Below are positions 9,078 through 20,440 of a stretch of DNA of 64,000 bases, piece after piece; position 1 is the stretch's first letter, and every line of letters starts with the position of its first letter. The DNA is from Prorocentrum cordatum. Its lineage: Eukaryota > Sar > Dinophyceae > Prorocentrales > Prorocentraceae. The stretch covers positions 403,640 through 467,639 of the forward strand of contig CAUYUJ010003603.1 in NCBI GenBank assembly GCA_963575745.1. The letters run 5' to 3'. The notes beneath the pieces are model-generated. The model ran no database searches and was not told where the DNA came from. It saw nothing but the letters and a program-made list of their open reading frames with translations. The position numbers and the translations under genes are program-made.

Positions 9078-11215
9078 CTCTTCAAGACCGGCCCGCTGAC
9101 GGAGGCAACGCTGCGGCACCGTGCGTTCCGACGCCCAGGTGGGCCCCGCGGAACCGGGGGCCGTTGGCGGGATTCGCCGCGCGCGAGCTGGGGGGGCCCC
9201 CGCGCCCTTGCCCCGGCGCGCGCGCCGAGCAGGGCGCGAGGAGGCCGACAGTACAAAGCCCGACGCATCGCCTGTGAATGGCGCCCCTCTCCTAGGGGCC
9301 CCGCGGCTTAGAACTCGACGCCGAGCAGCGATCGCCCCGAGCCGGCGGCGATGAGCGCCGCGACGCGGCCGGCCTGCGAATCGCCCATGGCGCGAAGCAC
9401 CTGCTCTAGAAGGAGGGGGGCCACGCGGGGCGGCTCGACTCCTCAGGGGTAGATCGCGCGGGGCCCGATGATTCGGTCGACGGGCGACCCGCTCTTCCCC
9501 GAGGCGGTCGGACGCGTCGAGATGAGCGACGCCCGGCAACTGATCCACGGCGAGGACGGGCCCGCCAGCACTTTTCTGGGCCACCCCGCGGGGCCCAGCG
9601 CCACCCCCCCTCTGCGCCCGGGGCAAGAGCGCCGGGAAAGTCCTCGCGCTGGCCGCATCGCGGGGTCTGGCGGGTTCAAGGGGGCAGCGCCGCCGATTGG
9701 GGCAGCGCCTTGCAGGCGGCAAAACGATGGGGGAGTTGCCGCGGGCCGCAGCCAGGGCCACCCCGCCAGAGACCGCCCATGCAATCCTCAGCGCGGCCGC
9801 GGACGCCATGGCCGAGCAAGACGGCGCCCGCGCCGGCGCCTGCTGGGGCCCGGAGGAGCAGGCAGCCCGGGAGGAAGACCAGCGCCGATTCCGAGCCAAA
9901 CATAGCCTCAGAGAGCCCGAGCCAGCAACTGAGCGAGGTCGCAGCCGAGAAGGCGGGGGGATGGGGGTCCCCAGCGAGGAGGTCCGTAAGACTCAAGCGG
10001 CCAGGTTCAAGTTAATCGAAGACGACACCATCACGGGAACATCGCAACTCCTTGCGCGAGCAGCGCCAAGCTCGCACGGGCCGGTTGCGCGCCGGCGGGG
10101 CCCGAGCCAGGGGGGCAGGGCAAGGCCTTGGACGCTGCGCCACGCGCCCCGGCGATGCCACGGGCGCCCGGGAGAGCGCCGGGGCCGCCAAGCTGCGCCC
10201 CGGGCCCCGAGGCACGGGGCCCGGGCGCGGAGCTTGGCTGCCGGCCCAGAAGATGGAGGCCGTGCCCCAGAAGCTCAACGGAGGATCCCGCAGCGGGCGC
10301 GAGGACGGCTGCCGCCAGCGGGCGGCCTCCGCAAGGCCTCGACCACCGGCTCGCCCGCAGGGGCCGGGAGGGGCGCGCGAAGGGCGACGGCGCGCCCATC
10401 GACTTCTGCGCGGTCTCGTCGACCGTCCTTGGAGGCACCGCGGGGGCCGCGTAGCAAGCGACTCTTTACCGTCCGCCACGCGCGCCTGTCGTCGGGGCGC
10501 CGACCAATTGCTCCATCGCGGGGGCCCTGGGCCACTCTGGCCAGTCTCGAGAGGTGACGGGGGGCCGCGACCAAGCGCGAGTGGCCCGTGACCCGCGGGG
10601 TGCCGGTTTGACATGGGCTTTTTCCACGGGCCGCCCGCACCGGACATCTGCGCGGCCCGGGCCGCGATCTTGACGGCCTTCTTCGCCCTCCCGAGGGCCA
10701 AAGAATATATGGCGCAGGCAGCGAGGTCTTCGTCGGCGGAGCTGGCCACCCACGGTGGCGACCTGAATTGCGTCCGCAGGGGAAAGGGCCGCCGCGCTCC
10801 TGGACGCGGACGAGGCGGCCATCCACATCATCTGATGTGGATGCCTCGACCGCGGGAGGAAAGGCCCCCAAAACGACCAAAACAACGTCGGCGCGGCCCG
10901 AAACCAGCTCGTTGCGCAGTCTGTCCTGCGACCCCCCTTGGAGCGCTCGCGAGCGCGTGCGAGCGCTTGGGCCCTGTGCTCGACATATTTCCGCGGTCGC
11001 ACGCCCAATGGCGCCGCGGCCGTGGCCCCCTTCGCGCGGCGGGCGGATGCCAGACACGGCGAGCGCATATCCTGGCAATCCATCGTCGTCATCATCTGAC
11101 CGTTGCCGCTTCCTCCTCATGTGAGCCTCGCTGCGCAGGCTCGAGCTTTCTTCCGTTCGCACTCACTGTTGTCGAGGACGGCTTTCTTGTAGACAATCGA
11201 ACCGATTGGTTCGCG
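9078..11215. other. GC-rich DNA, no recognised gene
   Basis: Long overlapping frames occur on both strands (for example 9697-10557 plus, 10275-11162 minus) with Arg, Ala, Pro and Gly-rich translations. None has a domain I can name, and the frames contradict one another. Part may be an old coding sequence broken by indels, because a few stretches near 9700-10030 have balanced amino-acid use. I cannot support a gene. Confidence 0.4.
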
Positions 11216-11228
11216 CCTCTCTCAATTT

Positions 11229-11292
11229 CTTTGTTTGTTCACGCTCTCTCTCTCTCTCTCCCTCTCTCTCTCTCTTTTCTCTCTTTTTTTTT

Positions 11293-11353
<61 letters not shown>

Positions 11354-11419
11354 GGTGTATATATATATATACACATTTCTCTCGTTATACTTCTCTCTGC
11401 GTTCCTTGAAATGTGCTGT

Positions 11420-11450
<31 letters not shown>

Positions 11451-11460
11451 GTTCTTTCTT

Positions 11461-11531
<71 letters not shown>

Positions 11532-11560
11532 TTCGCTTTCTAGATATGTGTGTATATATA
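11229..11560. repeat. (TC)n microsatellites with (TA)n islands
   Basis: Three long TC runs (about 11245-11275, 11297-11350 and 11427-11526) are separated by short T-rich pieces and two TATATA blocks near 11357-11372 and 11552-11567. The Ser/Leu and Arg/Glu repeats predicted from these runs are artefacts. Confidence 0.95.
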
Positions 11561-11640
11561 TATATACATATGTGTACATGTCGCTTTCGCCTTCTCGTTC
11601 TCCGTATTTCTGTCTCTCGCTCGCCCCCCCCCTTGGCCCC

Positions 11641-11967
11641 ATGACTACCTACCGTGACGCGTCTGTTTTGGTTTGTGGCAGGTCTACGGGTGCCAACCTT
11701 CAAGAACAGGACTTGGCATTACCCTGTTGTTGTTGTTGCCTGCCTCTGACACATAGCATTCATGGTGCGGACTCTTGTGAAACTCGCATCTCAAGCGGCG
11801 CTTGCAATATTGGTTTGCGTAGCACCCCGCAGACGCGGATGAGAGTGGTGGTGGGGGGCGGAAGCGCTGGCAGATTGTGAGGTTTTGAAGAAGCCCGTCG
11901 CAGGCGCATATTTGTGACAAACTATACAACAAGCCCGCCGCAGGCGCCGATTTTTCTGTTAAAGCAA
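11641..11967. other. Spacer without a gene
   Basis: No gene or array seen. A 20-bp phrase (AAGCCCGYCGCAGGCGCMKATTT) occurs twice, near 11891 and 11931. Confidence 0.4.
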
Positions 11968-12115
11968 GGTGGGTGGGTCGCGGGCCAGGTCGCGGGCCAG
12001 GTCGCGGGTGGGTCGCGGGCCAGGTGGGTCGCGGGTGGGTCGCGGATGGGTCGCCGGTGGATCGCGGGTAAGTCGCGGGGTGGATCGCGGGTGGGTCACG
12101 GGGCGGGGCGCGGGG
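11968..12115. repeat. GGTGGGTCGCG minisatellite
   Basis: About 148 bp of an imperfect 10-11 bp unit (GGTGGGTCGCG, GGCCAGGTCGCG and variants). It is followed by (AAC)8 at 12124-12152, and then by AATCATTTTA, the same junction found after other AAC tracts in this window. Confidence 0.85.
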
Positions 12116-12438
12116 GGACGACGCCAAACAACAACAACAACAACAACAACAATCATTTTACCCGAACGCTCAGTGTTCTCCCCAGTGCCAGGGTTTTCAT
12201 GCGACGCCAGCCAATACCCCCACTTCGTGGGGGGGCAATGCAAGCTCTACCAAACATCCACACGACTCTAGGGAACCACCCGCACCCAGCTTCCCGCCCT
12301 ATGACGTCAGGACACTTCACTTCGTGGCGCGCGGACGATCGTGGATACTACACTGGCGTGGAGGACACACCCGCAGAGGTTGATCACTTGTTTGGGCCCC
12401 GCATGTGCCCCGCATCGTGCATTCGTTGCGCATGACAT

Positions 12439-12540
12439 AGAGAGAGCAAGACAGAGAGAGAGAGAGAGCAAGACAGAGAGACAGAGAGAGAGAGAGAGAG
12501 AGCAAGACAGAGAGCCAGAGGAGAGAGAGATAGAAAGAGA
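12439..12540. repeat. (AG)n microsatellite
   Basis: AG runs interrupted by CAAGAC, about 100 bp. Confidence 0.9.
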
Positions 12541-12733
12541 TTCGTCACATGTGTGAGGCAACCTGAGAAGATGTGGTACACGGTACACGTGAGATGGTAC
12601 GCACTGCCAAGATAGTTGGTCACATTTTTGTGGCAATTTCCTGGGAAGGCGATTGCACAAGTAGATGTGTTCATATGATAGATATGAAGCAGAGAAAAAG
12701 CGAGAGACATAGAGAAGGAGAGAGAGGAGTCGG

Positions 12734-13567
12734 TCACATCTTTAGGGCAACTTCCTGAGGGATGTGGGAGGACACAAGAGAGAAGGTATCGTTGTCCCGA
12801 TGGTTGTCTCGATGGTTGCCCCGATGGTTGTCCTGATGGTTATGGTTGTCCCGATCGTTTTCCCGATGCTTCTCCAAATGGTTGTCCCGATGGTTGTCCC
12901 GATGGTTGTCCCGATGGCTGTCCGTCTGCGATGCAATGTTGTCTGTTTCTGCTGTTATACAGTCCCAAGGATGACGCATGCATTGCTCATACTTTCTCCT
13001 GCTTTCGCAAACAGGTCCAGTCACACTATGAATATACTTTGTCCTACATAGCGGTATCGAGAGGAGGTCGGAGACCTCCTCTCGATACCGCTTGCCGCAC
13101 GCCGCCTCTAGAGCCTCCACCGTCATCAGCGTCATACGAACCACATCTGTGGAGGAAGAAGCTGCCGTGGCCTGCTGCTTGGATACGGGCTCCTCCCAGT
13201 CGACCGCGGCAGGCCGTTTGGCCACGCGGGCAGATCCGGCGGCGGCTGGCCGTTTCAATACACCGCCTGCGACCTGTGCCGCCGGGCGCTTCAATACACG
13301 CTTGGTGACGGCCTGGGCGGATGAGGCCGCCGCCTGCACTGAAGAGCTCACCGACGCATACGCATCGCACCACTGTCTCAACACTCCTCGGGACACCAAG
13401 ACAGCTTTCCGTCGCATACGCAACACGGCATGCAAGGTGTGGTACTTCAGCCCTGGATATACCGCGCGCATGTGGTCACCAAGTGCCGCGTCGAGCTTGT
13501 CAGCCGTGTCATACTGCAAAGGTCCGGAGTCAGGGTGATACTTCACGTACCATTGCCTCAAAACCAT
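12734..13567 (-). CDS. Unknown protein with Lys-Arg-Pro-Ala-Ala motifs, minus strand
   Basis: 277 codons from an ATG at 13567. The frame is also open upstream to about 13770, and the upstream residues (FADEAAAEVLSQILSES) look coding, so the true start may lie further 5'. The N-terminal 75 residues contain two related WYVKYHP and QWCDAY segments in a helical context. Residues about 90-130 hold three KRPAA motifs. Then comes a helical part with TVEALEAACGKRYREEV. The last 80 residues translate the 12-bp minisatellite as repeated His-Arg-Asp-Asn. I know no function. KRPAA-like basic motifs suggest nuclear location or nucleic-acid binding, which is inference only. The C-terminus was probably replaced or extended when the minisatellite arose. 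Confidence 0.5.
   Translation of the reverse strand: MVLRQWYVKYHPDSGPLQYDTADKLDAALGDHMRAVYPGLKYHTLHAVLRMRRKAVLVSRGVLRQWCDAYASVSSSVQAAASSAQAVTKRVLKRPAAQVAGGVLKRPAAAGSARVAKRPAAVDWEEPVSKQQATAASSSTDVVRMTLMTVEALEAACGKRYREEVSDLLSIPLCRTKYIHSVTGPVCESRRKYEQCMRHPWDCITAETDNIASQTDSHRDNHRDNHRDNHLEKHRENDRDNHNHQDNHRGNHRDNHRDNDTFSLVSSHIPQEVALKM
12783..12926. repeat. 12-bp minisatellite GATGGTTGTCCC, copy 1
   Basis: About twelve imperfect units. A second array of the same unit lies at 54236-54330. Confidence 0.9.
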
Positions 13568-13691
13568 ACCGCTGACAGCGACGGGAGGGTCGCTCTCCGA
13601 GAGAATCTGCGAGAGGACCTCCGCGGCGGCCTCGTCGGCAAAGCTCTCCCGATACTGATTGAGTCGGCGGCCGAGGGCGCAACATATGGCG

Positions 13692-14250
13692 CAACCGCAA
13701 GGGATTCTGGCCCCTGGCAGGCGCGCGGACCCCGTTGCAAAGATGCGAAAGTAGCTCGCGCGAGCTCATGTAACATAAATGTTGGAAAACCATTGGTTTT
13801 TTGAGAACGGACAGCGCGCGCGGGTGGAAATTTTGAAAAGTCGTGCAGGTGTTTTTCGAGGACCTACGGTGCGATTCGTGTGATTTTATGATGCGCGGTG
13901 CTAAAATTCTTAAAAACCCAATGATTTTTGGAGATTTCGGCGTGCGCGCGCGAAGAAAAAACGAATATGTCCCGCATGGTATTATTTGACAGGGATGATG
14001 GCCCTGGCAGGTGCGCAAACGTTGTCGCAGAAGTTCGAAAAAGTTGCTCGCAAAAGCCCGTTTGACAGAATTGTTTAAAAAGTGTTGGTTTTCCTACGAA
14101 TCCGCAAGAGCGCGCGGAAGAACATTTTGACAATTTTTTCTTAAAAAACCATTGGGTTTTTGATGTTTTTATGTTAAAATCGCTACGAAACCTAAGGTTT
14201 TGGAAGGATTTCGTCTTGCGCGCACGAATGTCCACTTTACCTTATTTTTT
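13692..14250. repeat. AT-rich tandem duplication, period near 290 bp
   Basis: The block starting GGCCCCTGGCAGGCGCGC (about 13707) reappears as GGCCCTGGCAGGTGCGCA (about 14000). Both are followed by a conserved order: GTTGCA, CGAAA, GCTCGC, CATTGG or GTTGG, a GCGCGCGG block and TTTTGA. Sequence drops to strongly AT-rich between them. No gene is seen from 13770 to 14890. Confidence 0.65.
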
Positions 14251-14419
14251 GCAAGGGATTCTTGCAATTTGATCAAGTAAGAACAAGAATTTTCATTTTA
14301 TAGTGTTTTTTGCAAGGGAAAACGGAGTACAACAAAACAACCGGATCCGGTAATAATTCACTTTTCTGAAGCTTTCGCTAAAAAATGATGAAAATGTAGC
14401 TGCGGCCTAGGTTTTGGAG

Positions 14420-14475
14420 GGGGGTCGCGCACCAGGGGTCCCAACAATAATTATTCTTTAGAAGTAATAATGTTC

Positions 14476-14529
<54 letters not shown>

Positions 14530-14670
14530 CATTTTAAGACTGTTCGTTCTTATCTGTTCACGTGTCATTCAATATGCATATCCCAAACCATGGATACCCG
14601 CCCTGTTCGTCTTTGATCGTACCCCCTTTTGGGGGATATATTCATTCCCTGCCACGCGTGGTTGGTGAAG
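14420..14670. repeat. (AAC)n-centred dispersed repeat, copy 1
   Basis: AACAATAATTATTCTT, a (AAC)18 tract at 14473-14528, then AATCATTTTAAG, TACCCGCCCTGTTCGTCTT and a palindromic CCCCCTTTTGGGGG followed by TATA. The last parts recur after the tract at 19110-19290, and the first part at 20118-20135. Confidence 0.8.
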
Positions 14671-14889
14671 GCCTTGGAAACGAAGGGTAACAGATAACGG
14701 GGGAGAAGGAGGACGAAGGGATCGGAGGAAGAGAGGGGAGGGGCAAGAAGGAGGGAGGACGATGATTTACGGTGCGAGTGGCGATTCAGGTTGCTCCAGC
14801 CACTCCAACACAGGTTCACAATAAAATCAGTTTCGCCATAGGTCGCGCCATAAACAACGCCACGTACCACCCCTTGAAAAAAAACATAT

Positions 14890-16949
14890 CGTGGATACCC
14901 CAACGGGGGAGATGAGCGAAGGGAAAGAAAACGACGCACTTCGTGACCCCCGCGTGTTCATACGACGGGCGCGAACGAGCGGGGGCCACGAAGGGCATAC
15001 ATGTATGGGGCCAGAAAGGGCAATAGCGGGGCCCACGAAGGGCAACAAATTGGCCACGACGGGCAGCGAGAGGGCCACGAAAGGCGACAGCGGGGTTACG
15101 AAGGGCATGCGTATGGGGCCACGACGGGCGACCTGCGAGCGGGGGCCACGAAGGGCATTCAATCCGGGGCCACAGAGGGCAGCGACGGTGCCGCTGAGGG
15201 CAGCACCGGGGTCACGAAGGGCAGCGAGGGGGCCACAAAGGGCAACAGCGGGGCCACGACGAGCATGCATATGGGGCCACGACGGGCGCGATCCGTAGGG
15301 CATTCGTAGATGGGGCCACAAAGGGCGACAGCGGGGCCACTGAGGGCAGCAAAGGAGCCACAAAGGGCAGCGAGAGGGCCACGAACGGCGACAGCGGGGC
15401 TACGAAGGGCATGCGTGCGGTTGCGAGGAAGTCCAAAGCGAGAGCGCGATTCTCCAAGAAACTGTGAGGAAGAATCAGGCTGGAGCCGCGATTCGGTGGT
15501 AAATCGGAAGGAAGTCCCAAGCTAGAGCGCGAAATAAATTGTAAGGAAGTATCCGGCGGGAACTTTTGTTGGCACGGGCCACGGCGGGCGCGAACGAGCG
15601 GGGGCCCCGAAGGGCATACGTATTGGAGGCCGCAGAGGGCAGCGACGGAACAGCTGAGGGCAGCACCCGGGCCACGAAGGGCAGACAGGGGGCCACGAAG
15701 AGCGACAGCGGGGCCACGAAGGGCATGCATATGAGGCCACGACGGGCGCGAGCGAGCGGGGGCCACGAAAAGCATACATATATGGGGCCAGAGAAGGGGC
15801 GACAGCGGGGTCCACGAAGGGCAACAAATGGGCCACGAAGGGCAGCAATGGTGCCACGAAGGGTGCGAGCGAGCGGCGGTCCCGAAGGGCATACGTATAC
15901 GGGGCCACAGAGGGCAGCGACGGGGCCGCTGAAGGCACAAACGGGGCCACGAATGGCAACGAGGGGGCCGCAAACGGCGACGACACGGCCACGAAGGGCA
16001 GCGAAGGGACCACGAAGGACGCGAGCGGCGGCCACGAAAGCACACATATATGGGGCGAAGAACGGCGACAGCGGGGTCACTGAGGGCAGCAGAGGGGCCA
16101 CGAAGGTCTCGAGGAGGCCACAAATGGCAAGCAGAGCGACGAAGGGCAGAAATGGGGCCACGAAGGGAATGCCCATGGGGCCACGACGGGCGCGAACGAG
16201 CGGGATACATATTTGGGGCCAGACAGGGCGACAGCGGGGCCACTGAGCGCAGAAAGTGGGAAGGGCATGCAAATGAAGCCACGAAGGGCGCGAACGAGCG
16301 GGGGCCACGAAGGGCATTTAATCCGGGACCACAAAGGGCAGCGACGGGGCCGCTGAGGGCAGCACCCGGGCCACGAAGGGCAGCGAGAGGGCCACAAAAG
16401 GCGACAGCGGGGCCACGAAGGGCATGCATATGGGGCCACGACGGGCGCGAGCGAGCGGGGGCCACGTAGGGCATTCTTATATGGGACCACAAAGAGCGAC
16501 AGCGGGGCCACTGAGGGCAGCAAAGGAGCCACGAAGGGCAGAGAGGGGGCCACGAAGGGCGACAGCGGGGCTACGGAGGGCATGCGTATGGTTGCGAGGA
16601 AGTCCAAAGCGAGAGCGCGATTCTTCAATAAACGGTAAGGAAGTATCAGGCGGGAGCCGCGATCCGGTGTTAAATTGCAAGGAAGTCTCAAGAGAGAGCG
16701 CGATTCTTCAACAAATTGTGAGCAAGTTTCCGGCGGGAGCCGTTGTTGGCGCGGGCCACGACGGGCGCGAACAAGCGGGGGCCCCGAAGGGCATACGTAT
16801 AAGGGGCCGCAGACGGCAGCGACGGAGCCGCCGAAGGCAGAAACGGGGCCACGAAGGGCAGAGAAGGGGCCACGAAGAGCGACGGCGGGGCCACGGAGGG
16901 CATGCACATAGGGCCACGACGGGCGCGAACAAGCGGGGGTCACGCAGGG

Positions 16950-17041
<92 letters not shown>

Positions 17042-18520
17042 GGCCAGAAAGGGCGACAACGGGGCCACTGAGCGCAGCAAGTGGGCCACGAAGGGCAGAG
17101 GGGGCCACGAATGGCGACAGCGGGGCGACGAAACGCATGCGTATGGGACCACGAACGGCGCGAGCGAGCGGGGGCCACGAAGGGCAATCAATCCGGGACC
17201 ACAGAGGGCAGCGACGGGGCCGCTGGGGGCAAAAACGGGGCCATGAAGGGCACAGAAGGGGCCAGAAAGGGCGACAGCGGGGCCACGAAGGGCGCGAACG
17301 AGCGGGGGCCACGAAGGGCATTTAATCCGGGACCACAAAGGGCAGCGACGGGGCCGTTGAGGGCAGCACCCGGGCCACGAAGGGCAGCGAGAGGGCCACA
17401 AAAGGCGACAACGGGGACACGAAGGGCATGCATATGGGGCCACGACGGGCGCGAGCGAGCGGGGGCCACTAACGCATTCGTTTTTGGGGGCACAAAAGGG
17501 CGACAGCGGGGCCAAGGAGGGCAGCAAAGGGGCAACGAAGGGCAGCGAGAAGGCCACGAAGGGCGACAGCGGGGCTACGACGGGCATGCGTGCGGTTGCA
17601 AGGAAGCTCAAACCGAGAGCGCGATTCTCCAAACTGTGGGGAAGTATCAGGCGGGAGCCGCGATTCGGTGGTAAATTGCAAGGAAGTCCCAAGCGAGAGC
17701 GCGATTCTTCAATACATTGTAAGGAATTATCAGGCGGGACCCGTTGTTGGCGCGGGCCACGACGGGCGCGAACGAGCGGGGGCCCCGAAGGCCATATGTA
17801 TAGGGGGCCGCAAGGGGCAGCGACGGAGCCGCTAAAGGCAGAAACGGGGCCACGAAGGGCAGAGAGGGGGCCACGAAGATCGACAGCGGGGCCACGAAGG
17901 GCATGCATATGGGGCCACGACGGGCGCGAACGAGCGGGGGCCACGAAGGGCTTACATAGATGGGGCCAGACACAGGGCCACTGAACGCAGGAAGTGGGCC
18001 ACGAGGGGCAGCGAGGGGGGCACGAATGGCGACAGCGGGGCTACGAAGGGCATGCGCACGGGACCACGAACGGCGCGAGCGAGCGGGGGCCACGAAGGGA
18101 AATTAATCCGGGACCACAAAGGGCAGCGACGGGGCCGCTGAGGGCAAAAACGGGGCCACGAAGGGCAGAGAGGGGGCCACGAAGGGCGACAGCGGGGCCA
18201 CGAAGGGCATGCACATGGGGCCACGACGGGCGCGAACGAGCGTGGGCCACGAAGGGCATTCGTATATGGGGCGGGCCACAAAGGGCGACAGCGGGGCCAC
18301 TGAGGGCAGCAAAGGGGCCACGAAGGGCAGCGAAAGTGCCACAAAGGGCGACAGCGGGGCTACGGAGGGCATGCGTATGGGGCCACGACAGGCGACTGCG
18401 AGCGGGGGCCACGAAGGGCATATAATGTGGGGCCACAGTGGGCAGCGACAGGGCCACTGTGGGCAGTGACGGGGCCACGAAGGGCAGCGAGCGAAGGCGA
18501 CCGCAGAACCAACACGGGCA
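14890..18520. repeat. 18-bp satellite with higher-order organisation, 3.6 kb
   Basis: The basic unit is close to GGGCCACGAAGGGCARCG, repeated with substitutions and 1-3 bp indels. Fixed phrases such as GGGCGCGAACGAGCGGG and GGGCATGCATATGGGGCC return every 150-300 bp. Clusters of a different 41-42 bp monomer (GCGAGAGCGCGATTCTTCAA; ATCAGGCGGGAGCCGCGATT) interrupt it at 15430-15560, 16600-16740 and 17598-17745, giving a higher-order period of about 1.0-1.2 kb. Because 18 is a multiple of 3, all frames on both strands stay open for long stretches; these are not genes. Confidence 0.9.
16948..17040. repeat. (AT)n microsatellite within the satellite
   Basis: About 90 bp of AT dinucleotides, flanked on both sides by intact satellite units, so it arose after the array. 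Confidence 0.95.
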
Positions 18521-18639
18521 GCGAGGGGCGTCGAAGGCGGGCGAAGGGCAGCGAGCGGCGACTGCAGTCCCTAACGGGCTGGTCGGGCGGGCAGGCCCAG
18601 ACGGGCGGGTCGAGCGGGCGGTTCGTTGAAGCGTAAATT

Positions 18640-18900
18640 TTGTTTGAACCGCCAGGCAATATGTAGCGGGAGCGCGATTCCTGAGTGTCGAGGAGCGGCA
18701 TCTGCAGACATTGTAAGGAAGTATCAGGCGGGAGCCGCGATTTGGTGGCAACTTGCGAGGAAGTCCTAAGCGAAAGCGCGATTCTTCAATAAATTATAAG
18801 GAAGTGTCAAGCGGAAGCTGGATCCGGTGGTAAATCGGCAGGAAGTCCGAAGCGAGAGCGCGATTCTTTAATACGCTGTGAGGAAGTATCAGGCGGGAGC
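18640..18900. repeat. 41-42 bp satellite monomers
   Basis: Five to six monomers of the GCGAGAGCGCGATTCTTCAA / ATCAGGCGGGAGCCGCGATT type without the 18-bp satellite between them. The last one runs directly into the (GTT)n tract at 18901. Confidence 0.8.
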
Positions 18901-18916
18901 TTTTGTTGTTGTTGTC

Positions 18917-18988
<72 letters not shown>

Positions 18989-19290
18989 CTAAACCGGGGG
19001 CCAACGACACAGTTTGACCCTAAAGAGTTTCCCTGGCAACAAACAGGGTGCGGGCCCCGGGCAGGACACTTCAATCGAAAAAACAATGTGCACCGGACGG
19101 GGGGATCAACAATAATCATTATTCATACATGCGGGCTCAACAACAACAGCAACAACAACAATCATGTTAAGGCCGTTCGCCCTTATATGTTCGAGTGTCC
19201 AACAACGCGTATTTCCCAAACCCTCGATACCCGCCCTTTTCGTCTTCGATCGAACCCCTTTTGGGGGGTATACTTTTCTTCCCTGCAGGC
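18901..19290. repeat. (GTT/AAC)n-centred dispersed repeat, copy 2
   Basis: (GTT)n to 18988, then a 130-bp block (CAGTTTGACC, TTTCCCTGGCAACAAACAGG, GGGGGGATCAACAATAATCA), a short AAC tract, and the AATCATGTTAAG to CCCCTTTTGGGGGG block shared with copy 1. It is the most complete copy in the window. Confidence 0.85.
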
Positions 19291-19406
19291 CGGGCCCCGG
19301 CAAGCGGCGGGGCGGCCGCGGACCGTCGGCCTGGCCAGCGGCAGCGCTGATCGGCGGGGCGGCCGCGGACCGTCGACCCGACCCCAAGAGGGACGGACAG
19401 GGGACC

Positions 19407-19480
19407 GACCACGACGACGACGACGACGACGACGACGACGTCGAAGACGACGGCGACGACGAGCGAAAGCGAGAGCGAGA
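19407..19480. repeat. (GAC)n microsatellite
   Basis: About 70 bp of GAC/GGC triplets, followed by GAGAGCGAGAG. About 300 bp of 18-bp satellite resumes at 19500-19730. Confidence 0.9.
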
Positions 19481-19789
19481 GAGAACGACAGCATGGCCAC
19501 GACTGGGACGAAGTAGGCCACAAAGGGCGACAGCGGGGACACGAAGGGAATGCGTATGGGGCCACGAAGAGTGCGAACGAGCGGGGGCCACGAAGTGCAG
19601 ATAATGCGGGACCACATAAGGCAACTATGGGGCCACTGAGGGTAGCAGCTGGGCCACGTAGGACAATGAGGGGGACACAAATGGCGACAGCGGGGCCACG
19701 AAGGGCACGCACATGGGACCACAACGGGCGCGACTCCTGGATGCCTGGGTGTCGGGAGCGCGGCGCTTGGGCAAATTGCAGGAAACCCC

Positions 19790-20440
19790 AACGCAGGGCT
19801 AGTCTTCAGTAAGTTGCAAGCAAGTCTCCAGCGAAAACGCGACTCCAGAGCTCCAGAAGAGCGATTCCTGAAGAAATTGGAAGGAAGTCCCAAGCGAGAG
19901 CGCGATTCCTGCATAAAATGCGAGGACGTCTCGGGCGGGAGCGGGGGTCCTGCTTAAATAGTAAAAAAGTCTCAGGCGGGAACCGTTGTTGTTGTAACCC
20001 GGGGACCAAGGGCCCAGTTTGAGCAGGAAGACTTTCCCTGTCAAAAAACAGGGTGCGAGCGTCAATGGCACACTTTGATTGAGAAAGAACAGTATGACCC
20101 GGTGGGGGGGGATCAACAATAATTATTCTTCGGAAATGAGAATTCAACCACAACATTAACAAGTTTAACAACAACAACAGCAACAACAACAGCAGCAACA
20201 ACAACAACAACCACAACAACAACCACAACCACAACCACAACCACAACCACAACCACAACCACCACCACCACCACCACCACCACCACCACCACAACCACAA
20301 CAGCAACAGCAACAACAACAACAACAACAGCCACAGCAACAGCAACAGCAACAGCAACAGCACCAGCCAAACAAGCAAACACGCAAGCACACAAACAAAC
20401 ACACAAGTATTATATATGTATATATATACACAGCCAACAA
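19790..20440. repeat. Satellite monomers and (AAC/ACC)n repeat, copy 3
   Basis: 41-42 bp monomers at 19790-19985 lead into GTTGTTGTTG, the CAGTTTGAGC to TTTCCCTGTCAAAAAACAGG block and GGGGGGGATCAACAATAATT. Then follow about 240 bp of AAC, ACC and AGC triplets (20157-20400). The second half of copies 1 and 2 is missing here. Confidence 0.8.

Noticed and set aside
14890-18500. Long open frames on both strands of the 18-bp satellite (several above 250 codons)
   Set aside because: Period divisible by 3 keeps all frames open; the translations are the repeat unit only.
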